NCBI GenBank assembly: GCA_014238125.1
Contig: JABABS010000093.1
Coordinates: forward strand, 1-64,000
Length of the DNA stretch: 64,000 nucleotides
Source: Phycisphaerales bacterium
GTDB lineage: Bacteria; Planctomycetota; Phycisphaerae; Phycisphaerales; SM1A02
Reading direction: 5' to 3'
Shown here one piece after another: positions 28,259 to 38,055 of this stretch. The position numbers and the translations under genes are program-made. The notes under the pieces are model-generated. The model saw only the letters and a list, made by a program, of their open reading frames with translations, was not told the DNA's origin and made no database searches. Within the stretch, counting starts at the first letter, position 1; each line of letters starts with the position of its first letter.

Positions 28259-29263
28259 ATGGTCAAGTATCTTCTCATCCTCTTCTTTTCTACTCTCACT
28301 CAATCCCCATCGGAGATCCGCATGCCCACCTATTCTCGCTCAGGGTATAACGTCACCCCACTCACCCAAGAAGAGTTAAAACCGCTTCTAGAAAACCTGA
28401 GTGAGGAAACTATCAGAATTACCCAAAAAGCTGGTACTGAACAGCCATTTTGCGGCACGCTATTAGACAATAAAAAAGATGGCTTTTACGCATGTGTTGT
28501 GTGTGGCCTTCCCCTCTTTTCAAGTAATCATAAATTCACTTCGGGCACTGGGTGGCCAAGTTTCTTCTCCCCTTTTGCTCCAGAGCATGTTGGTACAAAA
28601 AGAGATACGAAATTTGATATGGAACGAATAGAGATCACTTGTGCTCGGTGTGAATCTCACCTTGGACATGTTTTTGAAGATGGACCTAAGCCTACGGGTA
28701 AACGGTACTGTCTAAATTCTGCCTCTTTGCACTTTTATGAAGAGGGTGAAAAACTTCCAAACAAATCAAAACCAATCATAATGGAAACCGCGTATTTCGC
28801 AGGCGGATGTTTTTGGGGAATAGAGCATTGGTTTCAAAAAGGCAATGGGGTGATTAATGTTGAGAGTGGATATATGCAGGGCGAATCAAAATATCCTACA
28901 TACAAGGAGGTTTGTTCTGGGGCCAGTGGACATGCTGAGACAGCAAAAGTTACGTTCGATCCCAAAGTTATCTCATTTGAAACGTTACTAGCAGCTTTTT
29001 TTAAAATGCATAACCCAACAGAGGTGAATCGCCAAGGTCCCGATGTCGGGACACAATATCGTTCTGGGGTTTGGACAACTACGGAGAAGCAGAAAAAAAT
29101 AACGAACGACTTTATCAAGGAATTAACTGCATCAAATACATACAACGATCCGATCGCTACCAAAGTCGAACCTGCAAAAGTATTCTACATCGCGGAGGAC
29201 GGTCATCAAGATTACATTGAAAACACTGGCAAAGCATGCCATGTGACCAATCCTTGGGATTAA
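28259..29263 (+). CDS. msrBA: Exported bifunctional methionine sulfoxide reductase MsrB-MsrA
   Basis: CVVCGLPLFSSNHKFTSGTGWPSF, ARCESHLGHVFEDGP, RYCLNSASLHF (MsrB) then AYFAGGCFWGIEHWF (MsrA); signal-like N-terminus. Confidence 0.95.
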   Translation: MVKYLLILFFSTLTQSPSEIRMPTYSRSGYNVTPLTQEELKPLLENLSEETIRITQKAGTEQPFCGTLLDNKKDGFYACVVCGLPLFSSNHKFTSGTGWPSFFSPFAPEHVGTKRDTKFDMERIEITCARCESHLGHVFEDGPKPTGKRYCLNSASLHFYEEGEKLPNKSKPIIMETAYFAGGCFWGIEHWFQKGNGVINVESGYMQGESKYPTYKEVCSGASGHAETAKVTFDPKVISFETLLAAFFKMHNPTEVNRQGPDVGTQYRSGVWTTTEKQKKITNDFIKELTASNTYNDPIATKVEPAKVFYIAEDGHQDYIENTGKACHVTNPWD

Positions 29264-29278
29264 TGAACTGCGAGTAAA

Positions 29279-29764
29279 TTACGCCGTTTCGTCATCTGTT
29301 TCATGTCCAAAGAAATAATATAGAATTAATACAACGAATGCGATGAACGTAATTGTTGTTGCCAATACATACAAACCCAGACCAACCGATACCCCGATTG
29401 TAGAAGTTACCCAAATACTTGCGGCACTTGTCATCCCTTGAACCCTCCCGCGAGATTGAATAATCGATCCAGCACCAAGAAAACCTATGCCCCCAACAAT
29501 CCCAGCGATGATGCGACTCGAATCCAAATTGATCATCTTTGAAACTCCAGAATTCAAACTCTCTTCGCCAGTTTGAAGCATTGCGAGTTGAGTAACAGAT
29601 TCAATTCCAATCAGCGTAAACGCTGCAGACCCTAAACTGATCAGTGCCATTGTTCTTAATCCTGCAGGTTTATTGTGACGACTTCGGTTATAGCCAATCA
29701 TAGCTCCAAGAATCACTGCCAAAACCAAGCGTAAAATCATTTCCCACTCACTTACTACAATCAT
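29279..29764 (-). CDS. MgtC/SapB family membrane protein
   Basis: RLVLAVILGAMIGYNRSRHNKPAGLRTMALISLGSAAFTLIG, GIVGGIGFLGAGSII. Confidence 0.93.
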   Translation of the reverse strand: MIVVSEWEMILRLVLAVILGAMIGYNRSRHNKPAGLRTMALISLGSAAFTLIGIESVTQLAMLQTGEESLNSGVSKMINLDSSRIIAGIVGGIGFLGAGSIIQSRGRVQGMTSAASIWVTSTIGVSVGLGLYVLATTITFIAFVVLILYYFFGHETDDETA

Positions 29765-30582
29765 GCGTTGTTCCTTTGCTCAAGTAAAAATGTGCGTTCA
29801 GCTAAAAATTCTTTTTCGCGTTCCGCTAAGTGTTTTTTAATACCTTCAAGTTGTTCTTCTGCTTCTCTCTTCGCTGTACGCGAATCACCGCCGTGGCGTG
29901 GATCTTCTTCTATTTGTTCAAGGTCCATTGCCATCACCAATGCAACAAAATCGGCATCAATTGTCGGCTCGCCTGCTGCTGCTGCAACATTATCAAGCGC
30001 ACATAATTCTTCCGTGATACGTCGAGTTACTTCTTTGACATCTTCCTGTGGACCAAACATGAGCAGCGATTCCCTTGTTGCAAGCCTTCGCTGTTCGATA
30101 GATTCTTCTAATTCGTCAATCTTGCCATGCAGTTGTTGAGTATGTTGATCTATAGGTGATGGAGGGTCAGGCGGATCAAATGCTTCAAGTTGTATTTTCG
30201 ATCCTTTTTTGATCATTTTGCAAAACCACCCTGAAATTTTGTACGCTTCGCCCAAGCGTCGCATCGCTGTTGGCACTGGTGTAGGACTTCCATGCACGGC
30301 GGCGTTACCGTCTCTGCGAATTGCGTGCATCGTATCAGCTTGCCTTCGTGGCAACGCACCAGAGCGTTCAAGTGCACCGAGCATTGCACCGAGATCTTTC
30401 GAAATATCTCCTCGCATTTGTAGTCCAGTTAATTTCTTCGCCATCGTTTCAACCATCAAGCGAAGTTTAAACATGCACGAGTCAGGGTCAGTATGTACAT
30501 ATTTTTCCGCTTGCTTTGCAAGACGTGCAACACGCTTATCGAATCGTTCGAGGAATTGAAAGTTCGTTTCGTTCTTGCTCAC
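29761..30582 (-). CDS. DUF4145-like (HEPN superfamily) hypothetical protein
   Basis: DPDSCMFKLRLMVETMAKKL...MHAIRRDGNAAVHG resembles the DUF4145 region of HsdR-like proteins; C-terminal coiled coil. Confidence 0.55.
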   Translation of the reverse strand: MSKNETNFQFLERFDKRVARLAKQAEKYVHTDPDSCMFKLRLMVETMAKKLTGLQMRGDISKDLGAMLGALERSGALPRRQADTMHAIRRDGNAAVHGSPTPVPTAMRRLGEAYKISGWFCKMIKKGSKIQLEAFDPPDPPSPIDQHTQQLHGKIDELEESIEQRRLATRESLLMFGPQEDVKEVTRRITEELCALDNVAAAAGEPTIDADFVALVMAMDLEQIEEDPRHGGDSRTAKREAEEQLEGIKKHLAEREKEFLAERTFLLEQRNNA

Positions 30583-30998
30583 GATACACCACTACTTGGT
30601 CTTAACATAGATGCAATGATTCTTGCATTCACGCAACATCTTTGAAAAATATCAGGTGTAACTTCGATTGCAGAGGCTAACATCGATGCCCAGCGAACTT
30701 CCAATGGCTTCATCGAACGGTCTGCATACGCAATCATCATTACACCAGTCAACAATTTTTCCGATTCTTCTTTCGGTAATGCTCGAACGCCAGCAAGGCA
30801 ATCAATTAATGTTTTGTTGCTGATGTGCTCTGCATCTTTCGCTTTTCTACATTCCTCTTCAGTGAGCCCGAGAATGGCTTGGGCGTAGAGACCCGTTGCC
30901 GCCTCTTGCACAGTTGGCAGATCTCCACCTGCAACTGCCATCGCTCGTGCAGATAAAAACCAAAGAGTTGGAAGGTCAAGCATGGGGTGCATCATCAT
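30579..30998 (-). CDS. Hypothetical protein, TerB-like fold possible
   Basis: Helical; LLTGVMMIAYADRSMKPLEVRWASMLASAI; 4-nt overlap with the downstream CDS. Confidence 0.5.
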   Translation of the reverse strand: MMMHPMLDLPTLWFLSARAMAVAGGDLPTVQEAATGLYAQAILGLTEEECRKAKDAEHISNKTLIDCLAGVRALPKEESEKLLTGVMMIAYADRSMKPLEVRWASMLASAIEVTPDIFQRCCVNARIIASMLRPSSGVS

Positions 30999-31065
30999 TA
31001 TTGTCCCTTAATGCCACAATAGGTCAAGTTGGAATTGGCAAAAAAGTACAATCTACCTATTTTAA

Positions 31066-31404
31066 ATGGGTGATGGGGTAGACATGAGTAAGGTTCGTAT
31101 ATGGGCACATTACACTACAGGCAACATCGGGGACTACGGCGGTTCTGCTGATGGCAATAACACCTACAGCGGAAGTGATTGGACATTATTAGAGGACAAT
31201 TGGACCTTTTCCGGTGGCACTGATGGTGGTGGTGACCACACTGGTCAATTAGTAAATAGTGCATACATCGATGATCTCAACATCAGCGTAGCAGGCGATG
31301 ACCTTTCAGGTGTCCAGATTTTTACACCTGGCAACATCCCAGCACCTGGCGCACTTGCACTTCTCGGTCTAGAAAGTCTTACAAATCGACGACGTCGAAA
31401 ATAA
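31066..31404 (+). pseudogene. C-terminal remnant of a PEP-CTERM-like exported protein
   Basis: PAPGALALLGLESLTNRRRRK sorting tail, but the ORF lacks a signal peptide and is short. Confidence 0.5.
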
Positions 31405-31432
31405 TCGACAACTAACTTGTTATCCAAATTAC

Positions 31433-31463
31433 AAAACCCCGCTGCACGCAGCGGGGTTTTTTC
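31433..31463 (+). terminator. Rho-independent terminator
   Basis: AAAACCCCGCTG-CACG-CAGCGGGGTTTTTT. Confidence 0.92.
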
Positions 31464-31501
31464 TATATTTAAATTCAGTTTATTTCAGCACTGCTATGAG
31501 G

Positions 31502-32887
31502 TTACGGGCACATACCCCACGCTCCAATGAGTAATAGAAGGTCATTTACATCAACCATACCATCACCGTTTACATCCTCTGCACAGCTCGATGGACAATT
31601 TGTTGTGCCACAAGTTGCGGATGTTCCGTAGAACACACCTCCTGCTGATACACATGATGCTTCAGTAGCATGAACACAATTGCTCTGTACACAACAAGCA
31701 CCTGTTGTTTCACCACCGCCACCTTCGCATATTACGTCTGCGCAAGCGCTTTCACTGCCATTCCATAAACCACCACCATCAAGACAATCTACTTCATCCA
31801 TGACCCAACAAGCAGAACCACCACAGCATGCACCTGGGCCATCTGCTACCGCACAATCAAGAATATCACCAATAATAATTGGATCATCACCAATGAACAT
31901 ATCCTCTACATCACAAAAAAGATTGTCACAAATCGTGGGATCTTCAAGCGTGACAATGCTATTTAAAATATTTAAAATTGCGCCACCGCCAACTGCATCA
32001 CAGTCGCTATCGGCAACGTTCGAATCAAACGTGCATTGCAAGAATGAAACTGTACTATTCGAACGGATGTTTGCTGCACCTCCTAACCCTAATGCACTAT
32101 TGCTCGTAAAAACAGAGTTCGAAATAGTTGCATTTCCACCTGAATAACAAAACAATCCAGCCCCGTCAATTGAAGTATTCAAATCAAAAGTGCAATTTTC
32201 TGCAATTAATTCACTGTTTTTTACAAAAACAGCACCGCCATTAGTAGAAGCAGAATTGCCCTGCAATGTAACATTTGTCATTGTAAATGCTCCGGCTCCG
32301 TCCTTTAGATAAATTCCAGATCCATTCACACCTACATTTCCTTCTACGGAACCGCCGGTCATTGAGCCGCTGCTGAATTTTAAATACAATCCGGCGCCAG
32401 CACTGCCAGAATTATCAGAAATAATAACATCTTCTAAGGTTACCGTGCCAGTATCAACAAATATTCCGCCCCCGTTGAGTTGCGAGTGGTTTGATTTCAC
32501 AATGCAATTACGAATAATCGGTGAGGATAAAACAATGTAAATGCCCGAAGTATAATTTTGCTGACCACCATTTCGAACTGTAAACCCATCAAGAATGGAA
32601 TTATTCGTCTCTCCACTAACGAACATAACCACTGAATCTGATAAGGCATTACCGTCAATGTATGTGTCGTTTGCTGAGCTAGCACTAGAAACAGTTATAT
32701 CTTTCCCTAGAAAATTAATTGTTTCGGAATAAATACCCGGATCAACGGAAACAATATCTCCCGATACCGCAGCATCAATTCCCATTTGAATTGAGCCGTA
32801 TTCACTCGGAACAAGCAACGTATCTGCTACTCCGATGCTCGGGAGAGCAAGTAAAGTCATTACAGTAAAACCATTTTTTAGATTCAT
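31502..32887 (-). CDS. Secreted right-handed beta-helix protein with dockerin-like C-terminus
   Basis: SD AAGGAG 7 nt before ATG at 32887; parallel beta-helix repeats (NSILDGFTVRNGG, GGIFVDTG); two GACC...C repeats; DVNGDGMVDVNDLLLLIGAWGMCP. Confidence 0.85.
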   Translation of the reverse strand: MNLKNGFTVMTLLALPSIGVADTLLVPSEYGSIQMGIDAAVSGDIVSVDPGIYSETINFLGKDITVSSASSANDTYIDGNALSDSVVMFVSGETNNSILDGFTVRNGGQQNYTSGIYIVLSSPIIRNCIVKSNHSQLNGGGIFVDTGTVTLEDVIISDNSGSAGAGLYLKFSSGSMTGGSVEGNVGVNGSGIYLKDGAGAFTMTNVTLQGNSASTNGGAVFVKNSELIAENCTFDLNTSIDGAGLFCYSGGNATISNSVFTSNSALGLGGAANIRSNSTVSFLQCTFDSNVADSDCDAVGGGAILNILNSIVTLEDPTICDNLFCDVEDMFIGDDPIIIGDILDCAVADGPGACCGGSACWVMDEVDCLDGGGLWNGSESACADVICEGGGGETTGACCVQSNCVHATEASCVSAGGVFYGTSATCGTTNCPSSCAEDVNGDGMVDVNDLLLLIGAWGMCP

Positions 32888-33167
32888 CGGACTTCTCCTT
32901 GTTTTCTTCATGTTCTCTAAGTTACATATATAACACAACATACAACAAAATGAATTAAAAAAAAGTGAATTCTAAGGGATCAAACTGCAAAACCTGACTA
33001 TTTAGGTGCGATAACTCAAAATTGTCAATTTAGGCAACGTCTAACACTGCATTGTTTTGTTACTATCACAGTGGTTTTACAAGTATGTTTATTTCCATTG
33101 AAATGACGATGGAATCTACAACTACGCCAAGGATGGCACAAAGCAGGAAGGACTCAGCAGAACCAAC

Positions 33168-34520
33168 ATGGATGCATTTTCAATACACGGCGGACAACGT
33201 CTAACAGGATCTATTTCAGTCGATGGCTCTAAGAATGCATCGTTGCCCCTACTTGCTGCTTCTCTACTTACAAAGGAACCGTTGCATTTTGATTTCGTCC
33301 CAGATTTGTCTGATATAACAAACATGGGTCGGCTTCTTACTGAACTTGGATGCAAGGTCGAGCAGTCAACAAACAAAATTACATTGCAGGTAACAGATGA
33401 ATCAACTTCTCACGCTCGATACGACATCGTCAGAACAATGCGTGCAAGTGTGTGCGTTCTTGGACCACTTCTCGCTCGTCGTGGAAAAGTTCGTGTCTCG
33501 ATGCCTGGTGGTTGTGCATTTGGTGATCGCCCAATTGATTTGCACCTGCGCGGGTTAGAAGCGCTTGGTGCAACAATCGAACTTGACGGTGGCGATATCA
33601 TTGCAAGAGCTGACAAACTGATCGGTGCAACTATTTTTCTTGGTGGACCATTTGGCTCAACTGTACTTGGCACAGCAAATGTTATGAGCGCAGCAACGTT
33701 AGCCAAAGGCAGAACAATTATCGAATCTGCAGCTTGTGAACCTGAAATAGCAGACCTTGCTTTACTACTCAACAATATGGGTGCTAAAATCTCAGGTGCT
33801 GGCACTCCTCGAATTATCATTGAAGGCGTTGAGCAACTAGGCGGTGCATCACATACTGTCATGCCAGATAGAATCGTTGCCGGCACGTGGGCAATTGCAG
33901 CTGCAATGACAAATGGCGACGTGACAATCGAACGATTTCCTCTTGACCACTTGCTTGCTGTTACAAACATTCTTTCAACTGTTGGCGTGCATGTCACCCA
34001 AACAGATACTTCTCAAGATCCAAAAGCATGCACAGTGCAAGTTCTCAGCGATAGGCATTTGAAACCTGTCATGTTCACGACGCAGCCGTATCCGGGCTTC
34101 CCAACTGATTTGCAAGCACAAATGATGGCTTTACTTTGTTTATCTCGGGGCAATAGCATCATCACCGAGAAAATTTATCCAGAGCGGTTTATGCATGTTC
34201 CTGAATTAAGTCGAATGGGTGCAAAACTTGTTCGGCAAGGTGCAACAGTGATCGTACAAGGCGTTGATCATCTTGTTGGCGCCCCAGTCATGGCAAGCGA
34301 TCTGCGAGCTTCAGCAAGTTTGGTTCTTGCAGGGCTTGCAGCAGAAGGTGAAACAGTTGTTAGTCGTGTATATCATCTAGATCGAGGATACGCAACGATG
34401 GAAAAAACCCTTGCAACGCTTGGTGCAAACATCCAACGCATCGATGATTCTACTGTTGTCGACGGTCTACCTCTTATCGAAACTGTTTCGTCGCAGAAAG
34501 TCGTACAAAACAACGGCTGA
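33168..34520 (+). CDS. murA: UDP-N-acetylglucosamine 1-carboxyvinyltransferase
   Basis: GGQRLTGSISVDGSKNASLPLLAASLLT, RASVCVLGPLLARRGKVRVSMPGGCAFGDRPIDLHL, YPGFPTDLQAQMMAL. Confidence 0.96.
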   Translation: MDAFSIHGGQRLTGSISVDGSKNASLPLLAASLLTKEPLHFDFVPDLSDITNMGRLLTELGCKVEQSTNKITLQVTDESTSHARYDIVRTMRASVCVLGPLLARRGKVRVSMPGGCAFGDRPIDLHLRGLEALGATIELDGGDIIARADKLIGATIFLGGPFGSTVLGTANVMSAATLAKGRTIIESAACEPEIADLALLLNNMGAKISGAGTPRIIIEGVEQLGGASHTVMPDRIVAGTWAIAAAMTNGDVTIERFPLDHLLAVTNILSTVGVHVTQTDTSQDPKACTVQVLSDRHLKPVMFTTQPYPGFPTDLQAQMMALLCLSRGNSIITEKIYPERFMHVPELSRMGAKLVRQGATVIVQGVDHLVGAPVMASDLRASASLVLAGLAAEGETVVSRVYHLDRGYATMEKTLATLGANIQRIDDSTVVDGLPLIETVSSQKVVQNNG

Positions 34521-35297
34521 TGCAACTGAAACATTAATTGAGGGTACACCATTTGACATCGGAATCTCAGCGATATGATCGCAGAGATTCATTGTCGTAG
34601 GAGACAACCCAGATTTTTCTTCGCCCATCACAAATGCATTTCGTTCACTTATGGGTACATCCCAAAGTGGTTTTGCTTGCTCACCCGTTTCACATCCAAT
34701 GATTGTGACGTTTAATTCTTCCTTAAGCCGGCGAAGAGTAAATCGCCATTCATCCGCAATTGCCCAAGGGATAGAGAGAGAATGACCCATTGAAACTCGA
34801 ATTGCTTTGCGATACAAGGGATCGCAACATTGGTGATCAAACAACAATGCATCAACACCAAATGCTGCAGCGTTTCTAAACAAAGAACCCATATTGTCAA
34901 CATTTGTAATTCGCTCAGCCAGCAAGAGCGTGAATTTTTCTTTTTGATGCAATTGCTCAAACAATTGGTCAACAGATTTGTCGCTAGCATTCGGCCGGTG
35001 TACCGCTGCAAGTGCTCCACGATGAATGTGAAATCCAATGATCTCTGTCATGAGACTCACGTCTGCAACGTAAACAGGCGCATTACATGTTTCTAGGGAT
35101 GCAGAGAGTTGTTCAAACTTTTTGGGAGACAGAAAAACTGAATGTATTTTAGAATTAGTATTGAGTAATCGCCGAACAACCATTTCTGATTCAACCATAA
35201 AGAGATGCTTTCGACCTCGCAAATCGGCATCTGTCACATTGCGATACGCATCAACTCTTGGGTCAGCAAAACTGCTAACGATTTGCGGAACGATCAC
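34467..35297 (-). CDS. TrmH/SpoU family RNA methyltransferase
   Basis: NVDNMGSLFRNAAAFGVDALLFD, NAFVMGEEKSGLS, IPMSNGVPSINVSVASAVVLYDF; convergent 54-nt overlap with murA. Confidence 0.92.
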   Translation of the reverse strand: MIVPQIVSSFADPRVDAYRNVTDADLRGRKHLFMVESEMVVRRLLNTNSKIHSVFLSPKKFEQLSASLETCNAPVYVADVSLMTEIIGFHIHRGALAAVHRPNASDKSVDQLFEQLHQKEKFTLLLAERITNVDNMGSLFRNAAAFGVDALLFDHQCCDPLYRKAIRVSMGHSLSIPWAIADEWRFTLRRLKEELNVTIIGCETGEQAKPLWDVPISERNAFVMGEEKSGLSPTTMNLCDHIAEIPMSNGVPSINVSVASAVVLYDFLRRNSFDKR

Positions 35298-36514
35298 GGC
35301 AAGGTTCTGTCTGGAAAATCAAGACGCATTCGTTCTAAAATTGCTTGGCGTGCAGATTGAAACGCTGATTCACTTTCAAGCAAAGATTCTGCGAGGGATG
35401 CAGCTTCATTGGTATCGAATGGAGAATTCTTTGCAGCCACTAGTGATCGTAAGCCTGCTGCGGATTCTCTTAGTTCAGTGAGTGCAGAGAGAAGTTGCCA
35501 CGAAGCGTCATTGAGTTGTTCGTAAGCAATCTCGCGATCAGTAGGTCTGTATAAAAGACGCCAGGGACTTGCAGAAATATCGTCAACCGCCGATTTTGCT
35601 CTTGCGGTAATTTGATCAACATTTGACAGAATAGAACTCACCTTGTTTGACCATTTCGGAGATGAACCATGCAACGATTGCGTCATTGAGGCGATGGCCT
35701 TCGACGATGATTCAAGAGAGGTCATAGTTCGTTCAACTTTTGGGAGAATAGTTGCACGAATATCACCAATCATTTCTTGTATATTTTGCAAAGTCGAATC
35801 AATTTTAGTTGGCAAATTTTTTGCAGATATCAACAAACCAGAAAACGATGTTTCCCAGGAGGGCCAAACTGTTTGCAAACTAGCTGACAGTTCTTGAATT
35901 GAAAGTAATCCATTTTTTGCAGAAGTAATTGCTTGGGATATTTGATCTGATTCTTCATTTCCAATAATCATGCGAAGGGCATCACCATCCTTGGTAAGTG
36001 CATTAGTAATTTTTCGGAGTGCTTCGAGCGTTTGGCGAATATCTTCATCCGCCTTGTTACCTAGGAATTGCCCAACCATCGTTGTAGATGATCCAGATAA
36101 CAACGTTTCGCTCGTTGCCAGATCTCCACTACCTACATCATTAATTAATAACCAAGCTTTTGAACCGAGAAGTCCTGAATGAATTTCTAAATGCAAATTT
36201 GTATACAACTCGATATCTGCATTAATATCGAAGTACACGTCAATGTTTGTAATCGGTGTATTTTTGCCAATCGATGGCGTGACCGATGTGACCGTTCCAA
36301 TCCCAAGCCCACCTAGTCTTACTTTTGATCCTGTTGAAAGTGTACTCACACCGTCTTTAACTGAAAACAAGGCGTGGTATCGATTTGTTCTAACGGTAAT
36401 TGTATCCCAGAGATTTGTTAGTACTGAAATAATAACCAGACCAAGAATCAATGAAAGGAGAACAAACACTCCTGCTTTAACATTGTTTCGTTGTTTATCT
36501 CTTAGTTGTGACAT
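35294..36514 (-). CDS. MlaD/MCE family protein
   Basis: N-terminal TM then RYHALFSVKDGVSTLSTGSKVRLGGLGIGTVTSV; long helical C-terminus. Confidence 0.87.
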   Translation of the reverse strand: MSQLRDKQRNNVKAGVFVLLSLILGLVIISVLTNLWDTITVRTNRYHALFSVKDGVSTLSTGSKVRLGGLGIGTVTSVTPSIGKNTPITNIDVYFDINADIELYTNLHLEIHSGLLGSKAWLLINDVGSGDLATSETLLSGSSTTMVGQFLGNKADEDIRQTLEALRKITNALTKDGDALRMIIGNEESDQISQAITSAKNGLLSIQELSASLQTVWPSWETSFSGLLISAKNLPTKIDSTLQNIQEMIGDIRATILPKVERTMTSLESSSKAIASMTQSLHGSSPKWSNKVSSILSNVDQITARAKSAVDDISASPWRLLYRPTDREIAYEQLNDASWQLLSALTELRESAAGLRSLVAAKNSPFDTNEAASLAESLLESESAFQSARQAILERMRLDFPDRTLP

Positions 36515-36532
36515 GTATTCATTGCCTCCCTA

Positions 36533-37420
36533 TTACTCTTTCGAAGATTGTACCGAAGGACCATGAGCGAGACGTGGTGCTGATACGCCAAGAAGATCCT
36601 CCGCGTAGCTTGATTCTTCTTTTCGCTCAGTCAATGGACCTTCTGGATCACCTCTGAGAAATTGACGTATCAATTGCTTTTGAGTATCAAGTTCATGAAG
36701 TCGATCAAGTGGCCAGTCTCGAATCTCCTCAAAAACCTCTCTGGTATCAACCATGATCATTCTGCCTTTATCGAGCATCGCCATTCGATCAGCGATGACG
36801 AATGCAGAGTCCATTTCATGCGTGACAACAACACTTGTAACACCCGCCTTTTTTGCTAAATCTAATATCAATTGATCAATCGTAGCACTCGTCACTGGAT
36901 CTAAACCTGCAGAAGGTTCATCATAAAACAAAAGTTTTGGGTCAAGGGCAAGTGCTCGTGCTAAACCTGCGCGTTTTTTCATGCCACCAGAAATCTCCGA
37001 AGGGTTTTTATCCGCCGCTTCGCGCAAGCCAACTTGTTCTAGTTTAATTTTGACAATAAACGAGATGATGTCTGGATCGAGATCGGTATGTTCGCGCAAA
37101 GAAAGTGCTACATTTTCTGCAACACTCATTGAATTAAAGAGTGCCCCAGATTGAAAGAGAATACCGAATTGCCTTCGAATTTTATTCATGCCATGTTCAT
37201 CGAGTTTGGCAAGATCTTCACCAAATATTTTCACATGCCCAGAATCTGGAATGTACGTGCCGATAAGGTGGCGAAGAATTGTTGATTTGCCTGAACCGGA
37301 TCCACCCATGATGACTAGTACTTCGCCTTCATATACGTCAAGGTTAACTCCTTCAAGAACAGTCTGTTCACCAAATGTGCAAACTAAATCGCGAACTTCA
37401 ATGACACTCTCATTACTCAT
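36533..37420 (-). CDS. MlaF-like ABC transporter ATP-binding protein
   Basis: Walker A GGSGSGKST; signature SGGMKKRAGLARALALDPKLLFYDEPSAGLDPVTS. Confidence 0.93.
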   Translation of the reverse strand: MSNESVIEVRDLVCTFGEQTVLEGVNLDVYEGEVLVIMGGSGSGKSTILRHLIGTYIPDSGHVKIFGEDLAKLDEHGMNKIRRQFGILFQSGALFNSMSVAENVALSLREHTDLDPDIISFIVKIKLEQVGLREAADKNPSEISGGMKKRAGLARALALDPKLLFYDEPSAGLDPVTSATIDQLILDLAKKAGVTSVVVTHEMDSAFVIADRMAMLDKGRMIMVDTREVFEEIRDWPLDRLHELDTQKQLIRQFLRGDPEGPLTERKEESSYAEDLLGVSAPRLAHGPSVQSSKE

Positions 37421-38055
37421 TATTCACTAGCAACTTCTGCATCTGGAGGATATACAAGATCGCCGAGTTCATCATCGTGAATACAAATCCAAGCAAATCT
37501 GTTTGTGAAGTGACGCATTTCATTCCTTTTGTCAAATAATACAAACTTACCAGTGAGAAGCACTGTCGGAGCATCTATAAATTGTAATTCATATTTCAAA
37601 ATTGCTTGAAGTGGCATCAGATAAAAAGCGAGTTCTTCGCCCTCAACATGTGTAGATTCAATTTGTTTGCCAGAAACCAAATTGCCATATCTTTTGTTAA
37701 TCTCTTCAAGAAATTCTTCAGCTTCTAATTGATTGCCTACCATGAAATATGGAGCAAAAGCTGCTTCGTTTGATTCTCCGTACAAAATTGCATCCACAGG
37801 GCCATGTTGCATTTGACCTCGAACATTAATGTTCCACCACAACATTCCGCCACCCCAAAGTCCTGTCACCAAACTTCCAATGCAAATTGCTGCCCAAGCA
37901 AGGCGGATTCCTCGAGTGCCAGATCGAGCTTTGATGTCAACGATTGCTCGCACGCCAAGTAAAACTCCTGCAATTGTAAAGAATGGACACATACCAATTG
38001 AGCAAACTATTGCAACGAAAGCCCAAGGATTCAGTGTTGCTGATTTATTCTTCAT
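37420..38055 (-). CDS. DUF4190-like membrane protein (paralogue 1)
   Basis: NPWAFVAIVCSIGMCPFFTIAGVLLGVRAIVDIKARSGTRGIRLAWAAICIG; start at MKNKSATLN overlapping the upstream gene. Confidence 0.7.
   Translation of the reverse strand: MKNKSATLNPWAFVAIVCSIGMCPFFTIAGVLLGVRAIVDIKARSGTRGIRLAWAAICIGSLVTGLWGGGMLWWNINVRGQMQHGPVDAILYGESNEAAFAPYFMVGNQLEAEEFLEEINKRYGNLVSGKQIESTHVEGEELAFYLMPLQAILKYELQFIDAPTVLLTGKFVLFDKRNEMRHFTNRFAWICIHDDELGDLVYPPDAEVASE

Noticed and set aside
33410-33997. 195-aa minus-strand ORF inside murA
   Set aside because: Antisense to a clearly conserved murA; low-complexity Ser/Pro/Ala composition typical of a shadow frame.
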